Shown: positions 45,201 to 53,974 of the stretch, one piece after another
How positions within the stretch are numbered: the stretch's first letter is position 1
Layout: every line of letters begins with the position of its first letter
From: Marsupella aquatica
Taxonomy: Eukaryota > Marchantiophyta
Assembly (NCBI GenBank): GCA_973895155.1
Contig: OZ316894.1
Span: 24,924,001 to 24,988,000 of the forward strand
DNA: 64,000 bases
Reading direction: 5' to 3'
Notes under the pieces: generated by a model
What the model was told of the DNA's origin: nothing
The model's database searches: none
Seen by the model: only the letters and a program-made list of their open reading frames with translations
Translations under genes and position numbers: made by a program

Positions 45201-45562
45201 AGAAGTGTATTGCTCAGTCTACTACAGAAGCGGAGTATGTTGCAGCTGCGGAAGCAGCAAAGGAAGCGATTTGGTTGGATAGACTTATCACTGAAATGGG
45301 ATTGCCACAGGGGAATGTGAAGCTCCATTGTGATAGTCAAAGTGCGCTCCACCTTGCTGTGAACCAGGTGATGGATAGCAGAGTGAAGCACATTGACGTC
45401 AGGTACCATTTTATCAGGCAGGCTGTGTCTGATAATTTGTTTGAGCTAGTCAAGATTGATGGTAAACTCAACCCGGCTGACGCATTTACCAAAGTGATTC
45501 CTTTGGAGAGTTTCTCTAGACACCGTGACGTATTGCAGGTTTTGCAATTGCATTACAAGTAG
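42290..45562 (+). CDS. Copia pol (protease, integrase, reverse transcriptase, RNase H)
   Basis: The same frame as gag stays open from 42290 to the stop at 45562; the frame from 42335 has 1075 codons. The protease motif reads ILDCACSFHI (42341-42370), where Copia proteases have D-S/T-G; the Asp remains but the next two residues are changed. Integrase has the HHCC finger (WHSRLGH ... CEHCILGK), HSDVWGP, RSDNGGEY and QQNGVAER, so the D-D-E triad is intact. RT has LVLYVDDMLIAA (YVDD at 44579-44590). RNase H has GYVDSDYGQD, STTEAEYVA and CDSQSALHLA. All domains are full length. With the gag stop and the altered protease, this copy probably cannot process its own polyprotein. Confidence 0.94.
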   Translation, partial: SRGYALCTSSRRADDVWILDCACSFHICYIREFFSSYSVSNGSVLMGNDHSCQIEGIGSVKIQMFDGAVRTVSGVRYVPGMRKNLISLGVLDSNGHQWSVIDGELQVRSGETVILKGSRQKNLYVLQGNTVCGEANVTKSHEEMTQLWHSRLGHMSEKGLAILWKNGLISDLQSCKLEFCEHCILGKQHRHAFGVGTHRSKAVLEYIHSDVWGPSPTPSHSGKLYYVSFIDDYSRFVWIYFMTHKSDVLSIFKKWKAQVENQTGNTIKCLDTRVKSLRSDNGGEYTSMEFEEYCSEQGITRHLTTVYTPQQNGVAERLNRTLLERSRSMLSQSGLPQEFWAEAVNTVAYLVNLSPSSAINFKTPFEMRYKRQADYHGLVIFGSDAYALTPKQNRTKLDPTSRKCVFLGYQSGVKAYRLWDPIACKLVVSRDVSFNESRLLKEEENTQVSRTDKGKSPIPDLVEGEIGYEVHDRREGVAPIMELVPVPEEPEEFVDAGEQQVDVVELQIVPAHADQPESSARRTSGRTVRAPSRYGQWVDSSQLQEDDFTADDEGDALILEEGEPSSFHEASASKEKQKWTTAMQTEMQSLKDNKTWELVKLPKGQQVVDSKWIYKLKDNSIGGGSKVYKARLVAKGFTQEKGVDYNEVFSPVAKYSTIRLLCVLVVMFGLLLDQMDVVTAFLYGTLEEVIFMRQPLGFVKRGQEELVCRLLKSLYGLKQSPRQWNKRFDDWIRSQGFHRSVFDPCVYLKPVKNVVFGFIVLVLYVDDMLIAAKDRSEIVKLKALLSAEFKMKDLGPAKRILGMEITRDLEAGKLWLTQSSYARKVIARFNMENSKPVSTPLAPHFKLSSAFCPTDDTEKGLMSKVPYDKAVGSLMYLMTCTRPDLAMAMGKVSRYMSNPGKVHWEAVKWIIRYLKGTVDHGLLFDANAKNARSLIGYVDSDYGQDLDRRRSTTGYVFTLGGGCISWRSTLQKCIAQSTTEAEYVAAAEAAKEAIWLDRLITEMGLPQGNVKLHCDSQSALHLAVNQVMDSRVKHIDVRYHFIRQAVSDNLFELVKIDGKLNPADAFTKVIPLESFSRHRDVLQVLQLHYK

Positions 45563-45753
45563 AGTTTTCTTAAACATTCATTGTAATTACTGATATATGC
45601 TCTTCCTCATTCCTATGTATTAGGCTACGGCTTAGTTCTGGTTTGCTCTAGTTAGAGAGGGAAACCGGTTTGGTTTCTGTCCAGAACTTCCCGCTGAGGG
45701 ATCATATACATTGGCAGTATTACTCTCCCCTAGACCAGAGTCAAGGGGAAGAT

Positions 45754-46212
45754 TGTTGGGTATTTACTCTTACGTCTAGGTTAGGTATGACATGGTTGGT
45801 ACAACAACGTGGGTTGGTACAACTACGTGGTTAGGTACAACTACGTGATTAGGTACAACTATGTGGTTAGGTACAACTACGTGATTAGGTACAACTATGT
45901 GGTTAGGTACAACTACGTGATTAGGTACAACTATGTGGTTAGGTACAACTAAGTTGCACACTATATCATAAGAGGCATGTGTGCTTGGAGAGGTAGAACC
46001 AAGGCTCATTGTTATGGAGCCACTTGAGAGAGATAGGGAGAGCTTACACTGTGGAGACTCGGTATAGCCGACGGGCTTAGAGTTCAGTAAAGCTCTCTTG
46101 TGTGTTCCCGTGGACGTAGCCTCAAGGAGGTGAACCACGTATCTCTTGTGTCGACTATTGTGCGTTGGATGGTTCATGGGCTTGCCGTTGCGATCGTCGT
46201 CTATGCTCAACA
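45754..46212 (+). repeat. 3' LTR of the Copia
   Basis: It matches the 5' LTR base for base by eye except in the last three positions. It has the same ACGTG minisatellite and ends AACA before the AGAAT target duplication. Confidence 0.95.
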
Positions 46213-46920
46213 AGAATGTGCCAAGAGAGCGGCCTCGTTTGAGAATGTGATCACAACTGCTTTTTTCCTTGGTAGATTTGCTCTAGTATGCTTTTCCATT
46301 GCAAGGACACAAGCAATGGCAACTGGTTTGAAATTGGCAAGGATTTCATATATATCAAAGACCACCTCCTCTTTACCTATCTCAATGATTTCTTTCAAAG
46401 TATTTGGTCGAAGGCTCTATAAAGCCCCATCAGAGTCTGCAATGGGTAAAGATGTACTCCTGCATTTTTTACAAACTTGCTCAATAAACTTATTATTCAG
46501 GGCCAGACAACTCCTTGAGTTGATTACGAGTCTCTAGGCCTTTAAACTAGCAATACTTTTGCAGGCAATTTCTAGCCCATCGATCCACATCTAGGGGCTC
46601 GGGTTGCTCCCTCCCTCGGCAAGGGTTTGTTGGAATTGAGGCTCCTCAGGAAAAAATTCAAAGGAATTGCCTCCTAGGAGATTGACAACAAGTGGTGCGG
46701 TAGTATAGTCTGAGTGAGCAATCTCAAGATCAAGATCTTCATTATCTTGGTCAGCATTGAGGCTCTGAAGCATTCCAATCAAAGTGAAATCTCCACCAGT
46801 AGGTTCCACAGTTTCAGTGGCAAAGACAAACATCCCGAACGAGAAAGTTGGAGTGTTACTTCTTACTCCATCTGGCGTTCCAATATATATGTACAAATAG
46901 TCGATCAGCGCCTCCAACAT

Positions 46921-49217
46921 TAAAAGTCTATTAATTCAAAAAACCTCAATTGACTTGAGCACCTAGACCATCAAAAATATATAATCCAAAGTGCCTCAAC
47001 GGGCTGTATTGCATCTAACAACTCTAGCACCTCCATGAAAAGCAATTAAATCAGAAACACCTTGGTTGGCTTCAAAATAAACAAATTAAATAGACTCAGT
47101 CGGCTTCCACAATAGCCTTGATTGACAATAGCCTTGATCGACAATAGCAAAACGGACACATTGACAAACACAGTTAGTCTGCATTTTCAACAAGGAAAGT
47201 GCGCAGAAAGAAAAATATGATAATATCCGGTCGGTTTTTATGTAAGTTCTACCTGATTTGCATACCAAAGTTAAAAAGCATCGAACCTGCTAAATTACGT
47301 TTACTCATCTTCAAACAACGATCCAACAAATGAATATATCACATATTTAAAACAAGATCATCACTAAAAGGCTATCAATACAAGTTGGCAAAAAGCAAGA
47401 ACCTAGCTACAAGTCTATGCAGATTACAAGAAACCTGGTTGCAGCGTGACAACTAATAAAAAACTTGATCCTCAAAAGCAACTGACAACACCTTGATTCT
47501 CATAAAAGTTGACTGATGACAACAACTTGATTCTTAAAAGCAGCTGACGACACAATCCAAGAGCAACTCACGACGCCAAAGAAATACAAACAATGAAACA
47601 AAAGAGAGAGCGATGATTGGCAGCTGCTCCTGCCCGATGAGTAAACAGGGAGTAAAATTCACAGCCTGACAGAACGACTATAGATCCAACTGAAGAAAGT
47701 GGCAACTGCTTGTGCCCAATCACCAGATCCAGCCTGATAGCAAGTCCAAATAAGTGAGAAGTAGGAGCTTCCCGTTGGTCAAGTGCCCTAAATCCTATTT
47801 CGATTGGACACATGCAGTTGGGTGGGATGTGAAGGACGTTAAATCTAAGCTATCCATTTTAAACCAACCGCCAAGATCACACATTGGGAGGGCGATCAAG
47901 TTCCTGCTGTCACTTGGACACGCGCCTGTAAATCTTTGTCGTCGGATCATATACTTTAACGATATGGATCTTGTTAGGAGGCTGTGCATATGTACTATAA
48001 TCATAGCCCTTTTGTCCAGTATGGTTGGCCATCCAATCTTGGTAACAAGATGTTGTCGATCCAATCCAATCCAATCCAATCCAATCCAATCTTTAATGTA
48101 TGTTTAGGGCCGCTCTCTGTCCCTTCATGAGGTATTGGGCTTCCGTATGTCTCCCCGCATACATCATGGATCAACATACTGTCACCCTAATACCCCATTA
48201 CAGGGCACGACGAGACCATAAACATACACGTTAAGGTCATTGGGTGGTTTTAAAGTTTGTTGGGCCATTCACACTTTGCCATGTTAGCACTTTTTGGGTT
48301 TCCTTTTTGGGAGGATTCATACATTATAAAATAATAAGATATAATACTCCCAAAAAGTGAAAATGAACTCCCATAGAAAATGAAAACTCCCGCAGTGGAG
48401 AGACTTGAAACTTTATTGATAACAAGAAAAAAGTGCATCAATAAGGGTAGTCTGACAAAACCCATGTTCAAGCTATAATATCTAATGTTTCTCACATCTA
48501 TGTCTAATACGCCTTGTAAGTACTGTGCATAAGTGCCATGCTAGCCAACTACAACATTCAAGATGGTATAAGCCTATGTCTACATGTAACTACAACATTA
48601 GTTCCCCAACTTCCTGATAGAAATCAAAATAGTGCAGTTGTTGATGGACTGCACTTTAGTGAAGAGTACCTACAGTGGATTCACAACAACGGAGCTAGGC
48701 TGCAAGCTCTCAAAATGCTCATCCTAGTTGTAGTCATGAACCCAACTGTCATTCCTCCAGTCGACCTTACCATTTGCATTTCAAATCACAAGATAATTCA
48801 CTCTCAGTCATGGGAGTCAACTCAATCACCATAGCACCATCTCATTTAGAGGAGTTGTCGTCTCAGTTGTGGTAGGGGTCTGGATCATTGTAGGAATCTC
48901 TGCTGGACCAGCTGCTGGAGCCATGTCTGCACGAGGCAGAGCCATATCTGCACCAGGCGGCAAAATTATACAAATTAGTATGGCTACAGATATTTAACAA
49001 AAAATATCAAAAGGCTGCAAGCTACAGATCAACATTACATAGATTGTACAAGATTCCCTTCATCTCCCTTCTTGCGTTTGTTAGGCAGGACATCATCATC
49101 ATCTCCATTGACCACCTTTTGCTTGAAGCGTTTGTCGCCTCATGAAAATTTGCTTCAAAACTGGATGAGCCACGCACATGTTTGGGCCGCTATAACCTTT
49201 GACTCTGTGCTGCAATC
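46921..49217. other. Stretch between the two recombinase copies
   Basis: No intact gene is recognised. Degenerate repeats with ACAACACCTTGATTCT.A.AA lie at about 47440-47560. A (CCAAT)6 run is at 48061-48090. The part 48540-49210 may be the decayed C-terminal region of the recombinase copy next to it, but I see no diagnostic motif. Confidence 0.4.
48061..48090. repeat. (CCAAT)6 microsatellite
   Basis: Six perfect CCAAT units. The unit equals the CCAAT-box core, but no promoter is evident nearby. Confidence 0.95.
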
Positions 49218-49715
49218 TCATCGGGCATAGGCACCTTGGCTCTTATGGCCTGTAATAATCATCCAAACTTTTGCAAGAACGCCTTCAATCACCATACAAG
49301 TAACACATGTGGTCCTGCCAGATTTGTTAGTGACACTATCTAAAAGCAAACCACACTCCCTATGAATTTCCTTGAGAATGCCACTCAACTTCTTCACAGA
49401 CATGTGCTGAGTTGAGTACCATGCATGAGTGCGTGGACTATCAATGCATCGGTAAAATAGAAATATGCCAGCAACAGGCAAATGAGAAATCAAACTCTCG
49501 ACCGTCTCAACCATGGAAGTATCGTGACTAGTTATAGCAGTACAAAAATGCTCATCCTGATACCGACCAAGACCAACTTTGTAGTTCTTGGATAGATGTT
49601 CATCATATCTTACAAACCGTCCATTCTCATTGCAGCCGATTTTGAAGTCTATCTTTGCCAACCAATGCAACTCATCAACAATCAAAGGCAAAAGCAATGC
49701 GAGTATCAAAATCAA
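49218..49715 (-). pseudogene. Second Crypton-like tyrosine recombinase copy, partial
   Basis: An open frame of about 165 codons. It aligns in order with the broken copy at 38.8-46.4 kb: ELHWLAKIDFKI, RFVRYDEHLSKNY, FLFYRCIDSPRTHAWYSTQH, KKLSGILKEIHRECGLL, NKSGRTTCVT and IITGHKSQGAYAR. Box II has the same K-x-x-R form as the other copy, so this looks like a family trait and not a mutation. The N-terminal box I arginine region is missing or out of frame upstream of 49715. The segment after GHKS is shortened before the Tyr. It stops soon after, so it is probably a decayed copy. It is not interrupted by the Copia. Confidence 0.68.
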
Positions 49716-50386
49716 TCGACCAATAGTGAGTCACTGACAACACGAAGGATCTACACAATAACTCGAGAGTGCACCACAAATCTACGAATCTACAAAACGT
49801 CAGCGGCATAATGACAAATACCTGAATAGTGAGCGCCATACAGCTGGCGGCCTCTGGTCGACATTTGATCTAAGCCATTCGATCGGCCCGCCCTAGGGCC
49901 TTCAATCTGAGCTGTCCATCAGTTTTCACAACCCTGACACAACACGACGCTCGGAAGGCCGTCCGTTCCTTCCCGATGTAATCTCCGCCATTCCTTTTGA
50001 TCATTAACATTGATTAGGGGCTAGACTCTCCCCATAATGCATATGCATATAGGGTAATGACAGTTTGGTCTGGGGTTACTAGTTTATAACCCTGTGACCA
50101 GAAAGTGAGAAAATGCTGATTGGCAGCAGCCGGAAAATGTTTTTGAGGAACAGGTTTGAGAGTAGAACCCCAGCCAAATAATCATTATCATACCTAATAC
50201 GGGGAAAAGATTACTCGTCAACATTTTATGGACAGTTATGGAAATAGTGGCACCTAGTAAAACAGATTACACATGGGTAACCTGAATTATGTCGGGACCA
50301 TAGGGCCTCCACATGAGCTCGACCCTATATCCCGTTATGGGACGGGAAGAGCCCTTAATCCTATACATATTTTCGAGCATTTCGCG
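49716..50386. other. Intergenic DNA upstream of RPS13
   Basis: No further gene is seen. The last 150 bp should hold the RPS13 promoter and leader; a GGGCCT stretch lies at about 50306. I see no clear TATA box. Confidence 0.45.
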
Positions 50387-51383
50387 ATGGCAGCTATGGT
50401 CGCTTCGCTGGCCTCGGCGATGAGCAATGTCACCTTCGGAGGTTCCCCTTCCACTTCATGCGCTGGGCTAGCCCGCCCTCGCTCAACCGGCGTCGCAATC
50501 TCTTGGCCTTCTTCGTCCACTCGCAAGGTATTGACCTCGACCGAGCTCCGGCTGTTCGCGCTTGTTTTCTTGCTGGTGTACGAGCTGTCGCGGCAGGTTT
50601 TCATGTTGATTGGCTAGTTGAAATCGAGGGATGAATTTTTCCCATTGTTGTACACTTGCGTGAGTTCTGTTTTCGTTTTCCGTTCTTCAGAGTTGGCCGA
50701 TTACGGTTGGATGAACGTTTTGAAGTGTGAGAGAGGAATTTGCGAGTTTGGTTAACTTTGGCCCCGCCTTCCGGCGTTCTGCTCATCAATTGTCGCTGTG
50801 GTTTTGTTAGAGTGTTGGCTTGAATATTAGAGGTGCTCGTGTTGGGGGAGTGGAGGTTCCGAATTCGAAGAGGATAGAGATTTCTCTGCAGTACATTCAT
50901 GGAGTGGGCAAGACGACTGCCCGCCAGATTCTGCTGGACGTGGAGCTGGAGAACAAGATGACCAAGGAGCTGACTGAAGAAGAACTGACCATGCTCCGTG
51001 ATGAGGTCACCAAATACATGATCGAGGGAGATTTGGTAAGAATTCTACCCTAAAGCCTGAGATACCTTGATTGTAGCGATTGATCAGGGTTGCCATGATC
51101 TCTGTAGACCCAGAATAATGAACAAAGGAACTATGGTGAGGAAACTAGTGGAGTAACCTAAGAATCTCTCTATGGGCTCCTAAGCTCAGACTTTATTGAT
51201 ATGTTGTGGCAGCGGCGGTTCAATGCTCTTGCCATCAAGCGTTTGAGGGATATCCAGTGCTACAGAGGGAGAAGGCACATCATGGGTCTTCCGTGCAGAG
51301 GGCAGCACACGAAGTGTAATGCTCGCACCCGTAAAGGCAAGAAGGTAACAGTTGCCGGAAAGAAGAGTGCCCCTCGGAAGTAA
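50387..51383 (+). CDS. RPS13: Plastid 30S ribosomal protein S13, nuclear gene, three exons
   Basis: Exons 50387-50527, 50811-51035 and 51213-51383, all joined in phase 0 with GT-AG introns, encode 178 residues. Exon 1 is nearly all transit peptide (Ala/Ser/Thr-rich, few acids). The mature part begins [20 protein letters not shown] and continues with [48 protein letters not shown] and [20 protein letters not shown]. This is the complete uS13 fold of the bacterial type, including the helix-hairpin-helix near [10 protein letters not shown] and the basic tail. It belongs in the head of the plastid small subunit, contacting 16S rRNA and the decoding region. The plant plastid form is distinguished from the mitochondrial one by the transit peptide and close likeness to plant plastid S13. 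Confidence 0.95.
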
Positions 51384-53974
51384 GCCATAGGACATGATCT
51401 TCTAGCGTCCATGCCAAGACAGTTGTAGTCTCGGTTTACTCAAATGGATATGATACTTGAGGGACAATGCTTAAGCATATTTAATGTAACATTTTGTTGA
51501 GCAGTCTGCTGAACCACACATTTATGTCCGGTTAGTGAGCGTCGAGAATGTTGTTTCAATGGTAGTGAAAATAAACTTCCTCTGAGATTCAAAGACTTCC
51601 GGTTCCTTCATTTTTCACTTGCTGGGTCAGAACCGGCCCGTCTTTTCAAGTTGTCAACCTTTCTGCCCTTCCCCATGTTTTCAAGTTCTCCTTCCCCTCG
51701 TTCTTTTTCCCACCTGGAACCGGTCCATATGTACTTTAAACTACATGGCTCTGGAACTCTAATCATCCACCCTAATTGCAGCATACTGTGTACTCTTTCT
51801 GTCACTTCTGATCTTCGTAAATTCGAGGAAGTTTGCTTGACATTCTTAGCATGTGTATGAGATACATAATTCCTCTATGTCTGGAATGATTGCAAGTCAA
51901 ATTCAGAAGGTCAGGTGTGTGCAATTACGGCAGCAAATAAGTTGCAGGAAAATCGGCATGAGTTTCTCATTTGTGGCAAGTTGATGGTCCTAACATTATT
52001 AACGAAACGATGCGACGAGTACTGCAGTCATCTGATTAACGATTAAACATCGGTGCCGATAAACCGATTTGAATTGCCAGTAAACATCTCCTCTTCAGAA
52101 TGTACAATGATGTGCATCTACCCAGGTCACTCCTCAATAGAACACGCCAACTACAGCAAGATAATAATCATGCATTCTGCACTCGGCCATTTTGTATTCA
52201 TATAGATCACTTCATACTTGATAGAAGACAAGAAGAGACAGTGTTCTGCAGTGTTTCCGTTTCTGTCCGGCATCTTTTGCAATTGCAAGCTGGACCTTTG
52301 CTCTCGTCTTTGTGGTAATAATCCCTGTGGAGTTTGCAGTGCACTCAGATGCGCTACTGTAGTTGATAGTGCTTGGATTGTAAAGGGACTCTCGGGATCA
52401 CTCCCAAGTGCACTGAAGACTGTGTTCAGGTCTTTACTTGACTCACTGGAAAGTCAACACTTCTTGTCACAATGATGTAAAACTGTTCCAGTCACAAAGA
52501 CTGTTCAGTTCTTTACTTGACTCACTGGAATGTCATCACTTCTTGTCACAATGATGTAAAACTGTTCTAGTCACATTTAGAGAAAGACCATCTCCAATAT
52601 TAAGAATTTCCTGACGTGAGAAGCCGTGGCCAGGAATCCTGTGGCAATCGGGAGTGTCCAATTAATGGTTAAATATGAGATGATATTAATGAGTCTCCAA
52701 CTATGCTCATCATGTTCAAGCAGCTTTTTGTAAGTATGCATATATATGAGTAAATTCAACAAAACAAATACCAATGTGTGTATTGGATTTCATGCTACAT
52801 TTATCCAAACCTAACAACGCTTTCAATTGTGTTTGGGAGTTAAAATTGTGGTTATTGGGTTTCATAGTATACTTATCTAATGCCAATGAGCCTGAATGCC
52901 CTTTCTTTGAATTATAATAGAAATGATAACAAAAATCATTATGCTTATCATCATTTTGACATAATATTCTAGTTTTTTTATCATTCACATAAATTTTGGT
53001 GAGCCCTAGAGTCACCATCTAGACACCCTAGACCCCAACTCTAGCTTCTTATAGCCATTAGTTATATAGATTGGTGCCAAAGAAAAGCTAAATGTTATGT
53101 AGAGATAAAGCTACTGATGAGAAAACAATTAAAGTTAAAATTTTGCCATTTGATTCTTTTGAGGAGGTTGCTTTTGCTTTGACAAGGAGGTAACGGATCT
53201 GGAGGATAATTAAGGATTGAAGTTCAACACCTCATTACTCTAATGCAAGAGTTTTATAATGTGTACTTTGCATCATCAAAAATATGCTTATTTTCTTTCT
53301 TCAAGTATAGATTAAATGTTTCTTTTGCCTGATACTCTTCTTGCAAATATTCAAGTGTCATTTAACTTGCGCCTTGCTATGCTGGTATTAATGAAGCCCA
53401 GGAACATGCTTACTAGCATCTTGAAAACCTATGTTCTCAAGATATGAGTGTTTCGATTTCTCGTCAAGATAGCAACGGCAATTGAGTGCAGTTGCTTTGA
53501 GCTTTGGAAGTCTATAATTGAGTTACGTTTCGAATTTGGACACTGTGATTGTGACGATCCGTTTTATCTAGCAGTCTAAGCATTTAAAGTATTGAGACAC
53601 ACATCATGTCCTTTTGGATAACCGAGGACTTCAAGTGCAATCATTGTACAGTTCTTTTGAGATTCAATTACACAACAAAGGTTTACTACAGTAGTTCTGA
53701 CTGAGATTATACGAAATTTGCATTATGCCATATTTTTAGCATATCGATCGCTTTGCACAGTGTAGATAAATACAGTACTAGATTCTCTACTCTCGTGGTT
53801 TAGCTAAACCTTGGTGCCTTTTCGAAACTTTAGTACTATACGTTTCCCGCCAACACCATGGATAATCAGGACATGGGAATTTCGATCGGGGAACCTCGAA
53901 ACCAAGCCAAACAGTAGAGAGAGAGAGATATTGGCTGGAAGAAGCTTATCTTCTGAGCAGACTCAAAGGGAAGA
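51384..53974. other. Gene-free stretch between RPS13 and HUS1
   Basis: No gene is recognised. A tandem duplication of about 80 bp lies at 52418-52497 and 52499-52576 (TCTTTACTTGACTCACTGGA ... CACAATGATGTAAAACTGTT). The block 52970-53060 (AGCCCTAGAGTCACCATCTA ... CTCTAGCTTC) is repeated in diverged form at 59845-59915, so it is a dispersed element. Confidence 0.55.

Larger units (their letters stand above)
39642..46212 (+). mobile_element. Full-length Ty1-Copia LTR retrotransposon, 6.57 kb, very young
   Basis: Two LTRs of 459 bp (39642-40100, 45754-46212) start TGTTGGG, and the outer 3' end is AACA. The target duplication is AGAAT at 39637-39641 and 46213-46217. The primer-binding site TGGTATCAGAGC is at 40103-40114 (initiator tRNA-Met type), with a polypurine tract AAGGGGAAGA just before the 3' LTR. 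The LTRs look identical by eye over 456 bp, with differences only in the last three bases. A long untranslated leader (40115-41254) precedes gag. Gene order PR-INT-RT-RNaseH identifies Copia. It sits in a recombinase pseudogene, so the insertion probably cost the host nothing. Confidence 0.96.
38030..46920 (-). pseudogene. Crypton-like tyrosine recombinase gene, broken, split by a MITE and a Copia
   Basis: Minus-strand pieces in order: 46920-46591 (acidic N-terminal candidate, uncertain), 46398-46213, 39641-39394, 39096-about 38810 and perhaps 38297-38040. Joining across the Copia at the AGAAT target duplication restores one frame. The piece then reads VFYLLNQYCIRGGKELYGL (box I arginine in IRGGKE) and LVRYNEQLSKNY. 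Beyond the MITE it reads FLFYQCIKNPRTYA, NKSGRTTCISL (box II, K-x-x-R) and ISGHKS with DAYERY (likely nucleophile Tyr). This order is that of the DUF3504/ZMYM-type Crypton recombinases. A TAG sits where the sister copy has Trp, another TAG follows GHKS, and frameshifts lie between. The remaining C-terminal part (NCTLNGCTFSLHF near 38110) is only suggestive. Clearly non-functional. Confidence 0.72.
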
